Notes: generated by a model not told the origin, from the sequence alone. Numbered from the stretch's first letter, positions 42,962 to 52,922 are shown. The stretch is 64,000 nucleotides of DNA from Chania multitudinisentens RB-25 (GCF_000520015.2 NZ_CP007044.2:1984001-2048000), one strand, 5' to 3'. Translations and numbers: made by a program.

Positions 42962-43780
42962 CTAATAAAGGCGGTCGATTGCCATCACGCCCAACCAGAT
43001 GCCCAACAAGGTGTCTGCACCAGAAAAATGCCCGATATCTAATAGATCGCGGATGGCATCAGGTAATTGGCTGGGCTGGAGCAAGGCATGCGCCAGCGTC
43101 TGTAACGGCGTAGAGAAAATCCCTTGCTCTGCAAACTGTAGATAGTGTGCACTCACTAATGTGGTCAACTGGCTCAATGGCTGGCTGCCAGAAAAAAAAG
43201 CGGGTAATCGGGCTACCTCCACGCGGCTATCAAGATGAGCGCTGAGCAACATCCCTACCAGCGTGTCATCATTGCTTGGCGTCAATCCTGGCCCTTTGCC
43301 AAGCTGCGTGCTCCAATCAACCTGTTGTCCTTGCAACCAGCGGAGAAACCGCAACTGAAGCTCGCGCGCTTCCAGGCACAAGGGGTGCCCAACGATCTGT
43401 TCCAGGCGGCCAAACAGACCAGTGTGGGCCGTTTCATCAGCCAACGCAGCATCAAGCGGAGCCAAAAGGATTTCACCTTTCTGATTCAGGTGAAGATTGA
43501 GCCGTGAACCCTGGCGGGAAATAAACGTATCCTCTAACTGGAGCCCCAGTGGGGAAAGCTGGCAACGCTGCGCCAAAGGTTGGCTATCGAACACCTTATC
43601 GAAATCATCATCACGAATTTCCCACCCCATAGGGCTGATCCCATGGTTTTCACGGTGTAGCGTTAACAGGTGGCCACTCTGCGAGAGAAAATTGATCGCA
43701 TTGTTAAAACGCCCCGCACAGCGCAACGGGCCATAGTCTTGCGTGGCATGAACGCTGAAGGTTAATGCGTTAATGTTCAT
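42962..43780 (-). CDS. ylbF: DUF2877 protein YlbF (AllH), oxamate carbamoyltransferase subunit
   Basis: A 272-residue DUF2877 protein. The family signature GKGPGLTPSNDDTLVGMLL is present near the middle, and HFSGADTLLGIWLGV near the end. In E. coli YlbF (AllH) works with FdrA (AllF) and YlbE (AllG) as the oxamate carbamoyltransferase, which splits oxalurate into oxamate and carbamoyl phosphate. The gene lies between ylbE and arcC with short gaps. Confidence 0.85.
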   Translation of the reverse strand: MNINALTFSVHATQDYGPLRCAGRFNNAINFLSQSGHLLTLHRENHGISPMGWEIRDDDFDKVFDSQPLAQRCQLSPLGLQLEDTFISRQGSRLNLHLNQKGEILLAPLDAALADETAHTGLFGRLEQIVGHPLCLEARELQLRFLRWLQGQQVDWSTQLGKGPGLTPSNDDTLVGMLLSAHLDSRVEVARLPAFFSGSQPLSQLTTLVSAHYLQFAEQGIFSTPLQTLAHALLQPSQLPDAIRDLLDIGHFSGADTLLGIWLGVMAIDRLY

Positions 43781-43822
43781 TGCACTCTCCCGTGGCGGCT
43801 GTCAGCCGGGTACGCAGGTTAA

Positions 43823-45088
43823 TCAGGCGCTGATGCCCAACTTTTCCGCCAAGGCTTCAATGGCTTTCTCAAAACAGCCCAGTGGTGCACGCACGGTTCC
43901 CGCGCCGATTTGCCCGATACCGGCTTCCCGGTGAGCAATGCCGGTGTTAATTAATGGCGTGATGCCCGTTTCCACCACCCGCCGCGCATCCAGCCCCAGG
44001 CAAGCCCCCTGAAAATCCCAGGTCGGGATTTGCAGCATCATGTTGCGCTCAAGGTAAATCTCTGCCATTTCTTCTGAGATATCGGTAGCGGCACTCATGC
44101 CCCCCGCAGCACCCACAAAGCGGGTCACGCCAGGCGCTGCAACCATCGCTGCTCCGCCAATACCGAAGGTTTCAGTGATGGCACTATCACCAATATCCGG
44201 GTTGGCATCCGCCTGATTAAAGCCAGAGAAGAATAAACCCTCTGGGGTATTGACCGGTGCGGTGAACCATTTGTCACCCATTCCACTGATTTTTATGCCG
44301 AAATTTTTTCCATTGCGCGTCATCACCGTGACAATCGTGCCCTGCTTGATCTCTGCACCCGCATCCATCGCCGCTTTGCAATAAGCCATGGCCAGATTCA
44401 GGAAGAACTGATCGGTGATACTGAGGAACTGCATTACCTTGACCAGTTCGATTTTATCCCGCTCAAGCAGGCTGATTTCGGGGGCTAACTGGCGCATCAG
44501 CAGTGCCGATGCGGCAATATTGCGCTGGTGGAATTCATCCCCCATGGTGATCGCCTGTGCCATGATCGCTGTGAGATCGATACCATCAACGAATGTCGCC
44601 AGAACGTCTTTTAAGACCGGTGCCAGTGAGTCGCGCATCCAGCATAAACGCGCCTGCACGTCTGGCCCATAAGCACCAAAGCGCATTACTTTGCCGATCC
44701 CTTCGTTCATGTTGCAGTAGGCGTAGTTGCCATGAACGAGGTTCTTTATCACCACCAATGGCATATTGGCTGAGGTAATCCCCCCCATTGGCCCAACGGC
44801 ACTGACGTTATGGCAGGGGATAAATTCGATTTCACCGTTTTCCAGCAAAGCCAGCGCCTGTTGCTCACTGCTGGCCCATTGCTCGAACAGGCAGGCGCCA
44901 ATACAGGCTCCGCGTACCGGGCCACTCATTTCCTGCCAGGCCACCGGTGGCCCGGCATGCAGCAGTTTTCTCCCCTGAGCCAGCTGCGGGATCAGGTTTT
45001 TAGCTAAGTCAACGGTCTGCCAATGCGGGCGAGCTTCACGGATCCTGGCGATAACGGCAGCATTTGCTTGTTCAATAGATGCGTACAT
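43823..45088 (-). CDS. ylbE: DUF1116 protein YlbE (AllG), oxamate carbamoyltransferase subunit
   Basis: A 421-residue DUF1116 protein. Conserved-looking stretches include GPPVAWQEMSGPVRGACIGACLFE, VGPMGGITSANMPLVVIKN and the C-terminal GIAHREAGIGQIGAGTVRAP. It is one of the three subunits (FdrA, YlbE, YlbF) tied to oxalurate cleavage in E. coli. It starts 9 bp after the fdrA stop and has an AAGGGA ribosome site. Confidence 0.88.
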   Translation of the reverse strand: MYASIEQANAAVIARIREARPHWQTVDLAKNLIPQLAQGRKLLHAGPPVAWQEMSGPVRGACIGACLFEQWASSEQQALALLENGEIEFIPCHNVSAVGPMGGITSANMPLVVIKNLVHGNYAYCNMNEGIGKVMRFGAYGPDVQARLCWMRDSLAPVLKDVLATFVDGIDLTAIMAQAITMGDEFHQRNIAASALLMRQLAPEISLLERDKIELVKVMQFLSITDQFFLNLAMAYCKAAMDAGAEIKQGTIVTVMTRNGKNFGIKISGMGDKWFTAPVNTPEGLFFSGFNQADANPDIGDSAITETFGIGGAAMVAAPGVTRFVGAAGGMSAATDISEEMAEIYLERNMMLQIPTWDFQGACLGLDARRVVETGITPLINTGIAHREAGIGQIGAGTVRAPLGCFEKAIEALAEKLGISA

Positions 45089-45097
45089 ATCAATCCC

Positions 45098-46765
45098 TTA
45101 CTTTAAATTTTTCAGTATGTTAGCCAATCGTTGATTGCCGCCGGCAACCGGAGCCCATTGGTAGTGGACCACGGGAATTTCATTGGTTTGCAAATCATCG
45201 GCAAAGCTGCGCAAGCCCGCATTGATCACGGAAAGCCCCGCCAGCAGGGGGGGAATGGGGTCGGTTATGCCAACCGGCGGCGGGGTGATTAACTGGCTGG
45301 CCAACGCGACGGCCTCAGGCAGTGAGTTCATCACCGAGATACCCGCTTCGGCCAGCGTGGCAATCTGTTTTGAGCGCTGCTGAGGATCCTGTTCGGTTCC
45401 CGTTACCGTCGCGATAACGGCCAGTGGATGGGCCGCACCACGGTTGGCACGAACCCGTTTGACGGTATCCGCCAATGAACGAGCAGGATCTTCCTGTGCG
45501 CCATAGCCAATCACCACATCCAGCAGCAATACGCCAACCTCTGGCTGCTGTGCGAGACGGGCGATTTCCTGATTGCGGGTAGAAGGATCGATCATCGGAT
45601 GCGGTTTACCCTGGGTATAAAAATCATCCCCCATATCGATAATCCGGTGCCCTTCGGCGTTGAGCATTGAACCCTGCTGGTGGGTGCTGTCGGCTTCAAC
45701 GCCAAGACGATCGGCCAGCAGCATGGCGCATTCTGCCGCCAGCGTGCCGCCAGCGTATAAACCGGAAATTTTGCTGCCGCAGACGGCGGGTTGCTGGGCT
45801 GCCATTTGCTGTACATGTGCCAGCATCGCGGCGAGGCGTGCAGCTTCATCTAGCGTGGCGGCGAAGGTGATATTGCCGTCTTGCTTAAACGGCGCTTTGG
45901 CACCCAGAAAGAGTGCCACTATTGGCTTGCCAAGGCTTTTCATCTCTTCGATGATGCGTTGGCGTACTGCTTCTGCCGGAGGTTTGGAAACAAACGCCAG
46001 TACCTGACTGTGTGGATCGGCCGCCAGCATGCGCAGTGCGCTGATGGCGCTGATACCGCCAACCTCTGCGGATAAATCGCGCCCCCCCAAGCCAATTGCG
46101 TGTGAAATGCCTTGCCCGGCCAAGGTCACTTGTGAGGTCAGTTCCTGTATCCCGGTGCCCGAAGCCCCGATGATGCCGATATTCCCCTTGGGGGCAATGT
46201 TAGCAAAGGCCATTGGCGCGCCGGCAATGTTGGCCGTGCCACAATCAGGCCCCATCACGATCAGGCCCTTGCTGCGTGCCTTGGTTTTTAACGCGACTTC
46301 CTGTTCCACACTAACGTTGTCGGAGAACATCATGACGTTGCAACCGTCTTCCAATGCCTGATCGGCCAAGCCTGCGGCATATTCCCCAGCAATGGAGATC
46401 AGTACCATATTCGCCTGTGGCAGTTTCTGCCGCGCCATACGCCAACTGCGTGCCTTGAGCAGATGCTTCCCTCCTTGCTGCCCTTGTGCAATGGCTTTCA
46501 GTGCGGCATCTAACGCTGCACCGATTTGTTCGGTGATGCTGTCATTGGCCGAGTCCGTTTTGATTGCGACACAAATATCATTGGGTGTGGCGCTGCTGAA
46601 TTGTGGGTGCCAGAAACCAGTCACCTCAAGTAAAGATTTATTGGCGGGTGTCCCCATCATGACCGATATTTCTTCGACGTTGGGTGAATCACTGAGTTTA
46701 CGGGAAATTAGCATCAGGCTGACCGAGTCCTGAAAGCTCCCTTTTTTTATAAAAGCATGGATCAT
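45098..46765 (-). CDS. fdrA: FdrA (AllF), acyl-CoA synthetase-like oxamate carbamoyltransferase subunit
   Basis: A 555-residue member of the succinyl-CoA-ligase-like FdrA family. It has MIHAFIKKGSFQDSVSLM, VMGPDCGTANIAGAP, NIGIIGASGTGIQELTSQ, GGISAISAL and HYQWAPVAGGN. The frame is open 11 codons further, but ATG 46765 matches the E. coli N-terminus and has AAGG upstream. It is the first gene of the leftward operon fdrA-ylbE-ylbF-arcC and is divergent from allD. Confidence 0.92.
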   Translation of the reverse strand: MIHAFIKKGSFQDSVSLMLISRKLSDSPNVEEISVMMGTPANKSLLEVTGFWHPQFSSATPNDICVAIKTDSANDSITEQIGAALDAALKAIAQGQQGGKHLLKARSWRMARQKLPQANMVLISIAGEYAAGLADQALEDGCNVMMFSDNVSVEQEVALKTKARSKGLIVMGPDCGTANIAGAPMAFANIAPKGNIGIIGASGTGIQELTSQVTLAGQGISHAIGLGGRDLSAEVGGISAISALRMLAADPHSQVLAFVSKPPAEAVRQRIIEEMKSLGKPIVALFLGAKAPFKQDGNITFAATLDEAARLAAMLAHVQQMAAQQPAVCGSKISGLYAGGTLAAECAMLLADRLGVEADSTHQQGSMLNAEGHRIIDMGDDFYTQGKPHPMIDPSTRNQEIARLAQQPEVGVLLLDVVIGYGAQEDPARSLADTVKRVRANRGAAHPLAVIATVTGTEQDPQQRSKQIATLAEAGISVMNSLPEAVALASQLITPPPVGITDPIPPLLAGLSVINAGLRSFADDLQTNEIPVVHYQWAPVAGGNQRLANILKNLK

Positions 46766-47149
46766 TACGATATCCTTAAAACAACATATGAACGTCAAAT
46801 TGACTCATCAACCATGAATGGCAATTGAAGATGTGTTCAGTAATCTATTTATTGATACCCCTATTATTTTTCCAACGCTACAAATAAAAACATAAGGTAA
46901 CGGTGAGTATCATCACATTTTTTCTATTGTTAGAAAAAATCATTAAATCTACCGGAAATTAATTAAATAAATGGCAAGAACCAGAGCCAGACAGCTTTGT
47001 TAGAAACATTTTAATAATGCCAAAGATATTCAACGAAAATTTAAGTCAATAAAATAATGGCTGTCTGGATCACATTATTTACTCTATTCTTTATACATCA
47101 TCTTGCCAGGGTGATGTTAAATAAACCGCAGTAATAAAAAGGACTCTTC
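46766..47149. promoter_or_regulatory. fdrA-allD divergent control region
   Basis: This 384-bp AT-rich gap should hold both promoters and the AllS sites. Two repeat pairs are visible: inverted copies of CCAGACAGC (46987-46995) and GCTGTCTGG (47060-47068), and direct copies of TTGTTAGAAA (46927-46936 and 46997-47006). LysR-type activators often use such spaced sites. Their use by AllS is inference. Confidence 0.5.
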
Positions 47150-48199
47150 ATGAATGTCTCTAAGCAGCAATTGCATCAGCTCATTCAAAGTAAAATCCAT
47201 TCTGCTGGCTTAAGCCAAGAACACGCGGGGATTGTCGCAGACGTTTTAGTTCATGCAGATGCTCAGGGCATCCATTCTCACGGCGCAGTAAGAGTTGAGT
47301 ATTATTCTGAACGCATCAGTAAAGGCGGCACCAACCACAATCCGCACTTCACGTTTGAAAAAAAGGGCCCATGCAGTGCCATATTTGATGGGGATAACGG
47401 TGCTGGGCATGTCGCTGCCAAGATGAGTATGGATCGTGCCATTGAAATGGCGCAAGAGAACGGCGTAGCGGTAGTGGGGGTGCGCAACATCGGCCATTGC
47501 GGTGCGCTGTCTTACTTTGTGCAGCAGGCTTCTCGTGCAGGGATGGTGGGGATTTCTCTGTGTCAGTCAGACCCGATGGTGGTTCCGTATGGCGGCGCGG
47601 AAGTTTACTACGGCACCAACCCTATTGCATTCTCGGCACCGGCCGAAGGCGATGAGATCATTACCTTTGATATGGCCACTACCGTTCAAGCCTGGGGCAA
47701 GGTGCTGGATGCCCGTTCACGCAATGTGCCAATCCCTGATACCTGGGCCGTTGACCATGAAGGCAACACCACCACAGATCCTTTTGCCGTCAGCGGGTTG
47801 CTCCCTATTGCCGGGCCAAAAGGCTATGGTTTAATGATGATGGTGGATATTCTTTCCGGTATTTTACTTGGCTTGCCCTTCGGCAAACACGTTAGCTCAA
47901 TGTACCACGATCTGAGCGCTGGCCGGAAATTGGGCCAACTGCATATTGTTCTCAATCCGGGTTATTTCACTAACGCAAGCGCCTTCCGTAAGAATATCAG
48001 CCAGGTGATGAAAGAGTTGAATGAAATCAAACCGGCTCCTGGGGTGGAAAAAGTGCTCTATCCTGGCCAAAACAGTCACATGCGTGAAATAGAAAGTGAG
48101 CAGAATGGCATTGAGATTGTCGATGACATTTATCAATATCTGATTTCAGATGAGTTATATCAGCGCTCCTACGATCATAAAGATCCGTTTGCCAGTTAA
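47150..48199 (+). CDS. allD: Ureidoglycolate dehydrogenase
   Basis: AllD oxidises (S)-ureidoglycolate to oxalurate with NAD. The 349 residues match E. coli AllD and the LDH2/MDH2 fold: DAQGIHSHGAVR, VAVVGVRNIGHCGALSYF, SDPMVVPYGGAEVYYGTNPIAF, and AGPKGYGLMMMVDILSGILLG. A good AAAGGA ribosome site precedes ATG. It supplies oxalurate to the fdrA-ylbE-ylbF enzyme encoded divergently. Confidence 0.94.
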   Translation: MNVSKQQLHQLIQSKIHSAGLSQEHAGIVADVLVHADAQGIHSHGAVRVEYYSERISKGGTNHNPHFTFEKKGPCSAIFDGDNGAGHVAAKMSMDRAIEMAQENGVAVVGVRNIGHCGALSYFVQQASRAGMVGISLCQSDPMVVPYGGAEVYYGTNPIAFSAPAEGDEIITFDMATTVQAWGKVLDARSRNVPIPDTWAVDHEGNTTTDPFAVSGLLPIAGPKGYGLMMMVDILSGILLGLPFGKHVSSMYHDLSAGRKLGQLHIVLNPGYFTNASAFRKNISQVMKELNEIKPAPGVEKVLYPGQNSHMREIESEQNGIEIVDDIYQYLISDELYQRSYDHKDPFAS

Positions 48200-48357
48200 T
48201 ATTACGCAAGCAATTAATCAAAGAAACGATACTCTCTCGTTAATACAGAGAGCCGTTGAGATCTATTTTTTTGTAACTCACTCAGGGAAAGCAAGGCTAT
48301 GGAAATATTATATGTTTCGCAGCCAGGAATTAACTCTGTGAAATTTAAAGTGGGCAA

Positions 48358-49611
48358 ATGAATATGAAAAACTTCCAACAAGAAATTAACGAAATTTCCG
48401 GCTGGCTATCAAAGATAGGGGCCGATCCCAGCGGAGGCATGACACGCCGACTATATACCCAAGAGTGGGTTGACGCGCAACGGGCACTGCAACAGACATT
48501 CGAGGCGGCAGGTTTAACCACCTCTTACGACGCAGTAGGCAATTTATCCGGCCGCCTTCAGGGCAGTAAATATCCAGACCAGGTTATTCTTTCCGGCTCG
48601 CATATTGATACGGTGGTCAACGGCGGTAATCTCGATGGGCAATTTGGTATCGAAGCTGCCTATATGGCGATTAAGTATCTCAAAGAAACCTATGGCCCCC
48701 CTTTACGGACTCTGGAAGTGATTTCACTGGCGGAGGAGGAGGGTAGCCGTTTCCCTTACGTTTTCTGGGGCAGCAAAAATATTGTCGGTTCAGCCCGCCC
48801 GGAAGATGTGCGAAATATTTGTGATGCCAAAGGGGTGAATTTTGTTGATGCCATGCACGGTGCAGGCTTTGACTTTCGCCCGGAGCACCAACCATTGCGG
48901 AAAGATATTGCCGCTTTCGTTGAGCTGCACATCGAGCAGGGGAAAGTATTGGAGGCAGAAGGCAAGACCATCGGTATTGTCACCAGTATTGTCGGCCAGC
49001 GCCGTTACGACATAAAACTGAAGGGTGAGGCCAACCATGCTGGCACAACGCCTATGGGTTACCGTAAAGATACGGTCTATGCTTTCAGCCGCATCTGTTG
49101 TGAGTCCATCGCCAAAGCCAAGGCCGAAGGAGATCCACTGGTACTGACCTTTGGTAAGGTCGAGCCCAAGCCCAATACGGTGAACGTAGTACCCGGTTTT
49201 ACTCATTTCACTCTCGATTGCCGCCATACCGACAAAGCGACTTTGCTGCGTTTTACTCAGGAGATCGAAGCAGATATCCAACGCATCTGCGGCGAGATGG
49301 GTATTGAGGTCGAGATCGATCTGTGGATGGATGAAGTGCCAATCCCCATGAACAAGCAGCTGATCGCCTGCGTTAACCACCTGTGTGAAACCCAGAAGAT
49401 AAACTACCGCATGATCCATAGCGGAGCAGGCCACGACGCGCAGATTTTTGCCCCACACGTTCCTACGGTCATGATGTTTGTGCCAAGCATCGCTGGGATC
49501 AGCCATAACCCGGCGGAGAAAACCCATTTGGCCGATCTGAATGAGGGCGTGAAAATTTTGGCTCATACGTTATATCAATTCGCTTATACCGAGCAGGGAG
49601 CCTGTCTATGA
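48358..49611 (+). CDS. allC: Allantoate amidohydrolase
   Basis: AllC is a Mn-dependent M20-type enzyme that hydrolyses allantoate to (S)-ureidoglycine, CO2 and ammonia. In the 417 residues, metal motifs are SGSHIDTVVNGGNLDGQFG, AEEEGSRFPYVFWGSKN and HIEQGKVLE, with SGAGHDAQIFA near the end. ATG 48358 and 48364 are both possible starts. A 158-bp gap separates it from allD. Its stop overlaps the transporter start as ATGA. Confidence 0.94.
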   Translation: MNMKNFQQEINEISGWLSKIGADPSGGMTRRLYTQEWVDAQRALQQTFEAAGLTTSYDAVGNLSGRLQGSKYPDQVILSGSHIDTVVNGGNLDGQFGIEAAYMAIKYLKETYGPPLRTLEVISLAEEEGSRFPYVFWGSKNIVGSARPEDVRNICDAKGVNFVDAMHGAGFDFRPEHQPLRKDIAAFVELHIEQGKVLEAEGKTIGIVTSIVGQRRYDIKLKGEANHAGTTPMGYRKDTVYAFSRICCESIAKAKAEGDPLVLTFGKVEPKPNTVNVVPGFTHFTLDCRHTDKATLLRFTQEIEADIQRICGEMGIEVEIDLWMDEVPIPMNKQLIACVNHLCETQKINYRMIHSGAGHDAQIFAPHVPTVMMFVPSIAGISHNPAEKTHLADLNEGVKILAHTLYQFAYTEQGACL

Positions 49612-50882
49612 GCAACGCCACCACCTCCGATGCAGGAAGAGAATCGCTTTATTGGAAAAAGATCGTAGTTGTCCTTTGCCTTGGATGGGCAGTTATCTGG
49701 ATTTATCGCACCGTCCTGACCCCGATCTTTCCAGAGATCCAGGCCACCATCGGTGCACATTCGAATGCTGAAATGGGGTTGATCGCCAGTTTCTATTTCT
49801 TCGCCTATACGGGGATGCAAATCCCCGCCGGGATACTGGTAGATAAATTCGGCAAAAAAGTGGTGCTGATCCCAGGTTTTTGCCTGTTTATTATCGCAAC
49901 CCTGCTCATCGGTAACGCCACCAACCTGACCATGATTTATGCAGGTAGCCTGCTGGCCGGGTTGGGTTGTGGTTCTTACTACGGTTCTGCCTACTCGCTG
50001 TCGTCAGAAAATATCCCATTGGAACGCCGTGGTTTAGCTACCGCAATCATTAACAGTGGTTCTGCGCTGGGGATGGCTATCGGCCTGATCGCCTCCAGCC
50101 TGCTGGTGAAAAGCATGGGGATGGATTGGCAAATTATGTTGTTCATCATCACCGGTTTGCTGGTACTGATGACGCTGGTTTTCTTTCTGGTGATTAAAGG
50201 GGGCTCATATTCGGCCTCGCTGGTGGCTAACCCCGCGGCCAGTACGGTTCCTGAAGTTGAAGATACTCAGGAACCCAGTGGGTTGTTCAGCCTGCGGATG
50301 ATTTCAGCCTATGTCATGTACTTTGCCACCTGCTATGGCTACTACATGATCGTCACCTGGTTGCCTTCCTTTCTACAGCAGGAGCGGGGTTTTGAAGGCG
50401 TGGCGATTGGCTTCTCCTCCGCGCTGGTAGCGTTTGCTTCCGTACCGGGTGCGCTATTCTTCAGCCGCATGTCTGACCGTTTTCGCGCCAAGAAGGTGCA
50501 GTTGATCATCTTTCTGGAAATCTGTGCCGCGGTGATGCTGGTGTGTACGGTGATCTCGCCTGATTCAACCACCCTGCTGGTCAGCCTGGTGCTTTATGGC
50601 TTACTCGGGAAACTGGCCGTTGACCCGATCATGATCTCTTTCGTCGCGGACAACGCGCCAAAGAAAGGCTATGGCACCAGTTTTGGCGTGTTTAACTTCT
50701 TTGGTATGTCTTCTTCGGTAATTGCCCCGTTCCTCACCGGGGTGATCTCAGACAGTACCGGTTCCAAGGTGATGGGCTTCTATATTTCTGCGGCCATTTT
50801 GCTGGTCGGTACCCTGGTTTTCTTCACCGTGAACGTTTTGATGAAGCAAAAATCGCCCCCTCAGACAGCAGCACAGGCATAA
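49608..50882 (+). CDS. MFS transporter, probable ureide (allantoate) importer
   Basis: A 424-residue, about 12-helix MFS carrier of the ACS type, with AVIWIYRTVLTPIFPEI, IPAGILVDKFGKKVV, AGLGCGSYYGSAYSL and FFSRMSDRFRAKKV. It is sandwiched and coupled between allC and allE, so it most likely brings in allantoate or another ureide. E. coli uses the unrelated YbbW (AllP) for allantoin. Substrate assignment is inferred from context only. Confidence 0.8.
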   Translation: MSNATTSDAGRESLYWKKIVVVLCLGWAVIWIYRTVLTPIFPEIQATIGAHSNAEMGLIASFYFFAYTGMQIPAGILVDKFGKKVVLIPGFCLFIIATLLIGNATNLTMIYAGSLLAGLGCGSYYGSAYSLSSENIPLERRGLATAIINSGSALGMAIGLIASSLLVKSMGMDWQIMLFIITGLLVLMTLVFFLVIKGGSYSASLVANPAASTVPEVEDTQEPSGLFSLRMISAYVMYFATCYGYYMIVTWLPSFLQQERGFEGVAIGFSSALVAFASVPGALFFSRMSDRFRAKKVQLIIFLEICAAVMLVCTVISPDSTTLLVSLVLYGLLGKLAVDPIMISFVADNAPKKGYGTSFGVFNFFGMSSSVIAPFLTGVISDSTGSKVMGFYISAAILLVGTLVFFTVNVLMKQKSPPQTAAQA

Positions 50883-50932
50883 ATTTTATACCGGAGCGGA
50901 GAAGAGCTCCGTCAATAAACAGGAGAATTAGT

Positions 50933-51718
50933 GTGGGTTACATAAACGATCAAATTGGCTATCCAAACGATATTTTGTCATCACGTTCCATCATCAAACG
51001 TGATAACTATGCGTTGATTCCACCAGCAGGATTAGTGCGTAATATCATCCCTGGTTTTGAGAATTGCGATGTTACCATTCTTGCCAGCCCTAAACTGGGG
51101 GCGACCTTTGTTGATTATCTGGTGACCCTGCACGACGGTGGCCGCAATCAGCAAGGGTTTGGGGGCGAAAATATTGAAACCCTAGTCTACGTCATTGAAG
51201 GTAAGGTGACGGCTTCAGCCGACAGTTCCGATTATGAGCTCACCAGCGGTGGTTATTTGTATTGCCCAGCAGGCGCGATGTTACGGTTGGAAAACGCCAA
51301 TGGCGGCAAACCCAGCAAGCTGTTCCTGTACAAGCGTGTCTATAACCGCATCAAAGGTTACGAAGCGCATGTGGTAAGCAATAACGTCAATAATCTGGAA
51401 AAAATTCACTATGAAGGCATGAGCGATGTGATCCTACAGGATCTGTTGCCAAAAGATTTGGGGTTCGATATGAACATCCATATTCTTTCCTTCAAGCCGG
51501 GCGCCAGCCACGGTTACATTGAAACGCATATCCAAGAACATGGTGCCTATGTCCTCAGCGGCGCTGGCGTCTATAACCTGGATAATGAATGGATTCCGGT
51601 GAAAAAAGGCGATTATATTTTTATGGCAGCCTACGTTCCGCAAGCAGGCTATGCGGTTGGTCAGGAAGAGTTCAGCTATATCTACTCGAAAGATTGCAAC
51701 CGCGACGTTGATTTATAG
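50933..51718 (+). CDS. allE: (S)-ureidoglycine aminohydrolase
   Basis: AllE is a Mn2+ bicupin enzyme that converts (S)-ureidoglycine to (S)-ureidoglycolate and ammonia. The 261 residues equal E. coli AllE (YlbA). It has FVDYLVTLHDGGRNQQGFGGENIETLVYVIEG in the first cupin and GASHGYIETHIQEHGAYVLSGAG in the second. The start is GTG at 50933, behind AGGAG at 50921-50925. It feeds AllD. Confidence 0.94.
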   Translation: MGYINDQIGYPNDILSSRSIIKRDNYALIPPAGLVRNIIPGFENCDVTILASPKLGATFVDYLVTLHDGGRNQQGFGGENIETLVYVIEGKVTASADSSDYELTSGGYLYCPAGAMLRLENANGGKPSKLFLYKRVYNRIKGYEAHVVSNNVNNLEKIHYEGMSDVILQDLLPKDLGFDMNIHILSFKPGASHGYIETHIQEHGAYVLSGAGVYNLDNEWIPVKKGDYIFMAAYVPQAGYAVGQEEFSYIYSKDCNRDVDL

Positions 51719-51727
51719 ATCCCACTT

Positions 51728-51760
51728 AAAGCCACGCCAAGCTTGGCGTGGCTTTATTTT
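51728..51760 (+). terminator. Terminator after allE
   Basis: The stem AAAGCCACGCC / GGCGTGGCTTT around AAGCTT is followed by ATTTT. It lies 10 bp past the allE stop. Confidence 0.85.
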
Positions 51761-52007
51761 CCCAAGGCTTTTGGAGCGGTGATGCACAGTGCTCCATATA
51801 TCAACCCCGGAGCCCATATCACTTCAACAATATAATCAATAAGTTAAAAATAAGGCGGCTCACTTTCGAGAGAAAGGCGGGGAAGACAGAAGTCAGTGCG
51901 ATCGCAATCATGGGGATTTGCTTTGCAACTGACCAGCGTGTAAATAAGGTAAGTAGATTCTTTTCCAGTGTTATGGGAATGATGGCTACACCCCTTAAGG
52001 AATCGAC

Positions 52008-52922
52008 ATGCTGGATCATGAAACTATTCGATCATTTATCAAGGTTGCGGAGTGTCAGAGTTTTTCCCGCGCAGCCGAATTGCTGCATAAAACGACCGCA
52101 ACTATCAGTTACCGCATCAAAACGTTGGAAGAAAGCATCGGCACACAGCTTTTTATTCGCACGACTCGCAGTGTGAGCCTGACTCCGGCAGGGCATTACC
52201 TGATGGAACGTTGCCGGCAGTGGCATAACTGGCTTGATTCTATGCCGAACGAACTGCGGCAGATCAACGATGGTGTGGAGCACCAGGTCAATATTGTGAT
52301 CAATAATCTGCTGTACAGCCCGGTAGCCGTGGCGCGCTTACTGGCATACTTGCAGGAACGTTTTCCGTTTACACAATTTCATATTTCGCGCCAGGTTTAT
52401 ATGGGAGTATGGGATGCGTTATTGAATGAAGATTGCCACCTGGCTATCGGGGCGGCTGGCAATGAATCGCTTGAAAATACGATCAATGTATTGCCATTAG
52501 GCAAGATCGACTGGGTGTTTGCCATTGCCCCTCACCATCCTCTGGCTAAGGCGGCAGAATCTTTGCAGGAAGATCAGCTACGGCCTTACCCGGCGATCAA
52601 CGTTGAAGATACCGCTCGGCATCTGGCCAAGCGTATTGCTTGGCTACTCCCCGGCCAACATGAGATCAAAGTGCCAGATTTGCACACCAAGCTGGAGTGC
52701 CACTTACGCGGCGTTGGCATCGGTTTTTTGCCGCGCACGCTCTGCCAGCCTTACCTGGATAGCGGTGAATTATTGCAGAAGTGGCCACAACATTCCCGTC
52801 ATCCATCAAGCTTGTCACTGGCCTGGTCAAGCCACCATGGTGGCGAAGTGGTAAAAAACATCATTGCCCTGTTTCAGAACCATGATCCCCTGATTCAGGA
52901 GTTTATGTTATCCCTGGATTAG
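52008..52922 (+). CDS. allS: LysR-type activator AllS
   Basis: In E. coli AllS activates the allDCE ureide operon under anaerobic conditions. The 304 residues open with a LysR HTH (FIKVAECQSFSRAAELLHKTTATISYRIKTLEES) and carry a substrate domain close to E. coli AllS (VEHQVNIVINNLLYSPVAVARLLAYLQERFPFTQFHISRQVYMGVWDALL region). A TAAGGA ribosome site precedes ATG. It lies downstream of allE after a terminator and probably controls the fdrA-allD region. Confidence 0.88.
   Translation: MLDHETIRSFIKVAECQSFSRAAELLHKTTATISYRIKTLEESIGTQLFIRTTRSVSLTPAGHYLMERCRQWHNWLDSMPNELRQINDGVEHQVNIVINNLLYSPVAVARLLAYLQERFPFTQFHISRQVYMGVWDALLNEDCHLAIGAAGNESLENTINVLPLGKIDWVFAIAPHHPLAKAAESLQEDQLRPYPAINVEDTARHLAKRIAWLLPGQHEIKVPDLHTKLECHLRGVGIGFLPRTLCQPYLDSGELLQKWPQHSRHPSSLSLAWSSHHGGEVVKNIIALFQNHDPLIQEFMLSLD

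Noticed and set aside
51748..52176. 142-codon frame overlapping the allS start
   Set aside because: Its second half overlaps allS in another frame and the translation resembles nothing. allS has the proper HTH and ribosome site.
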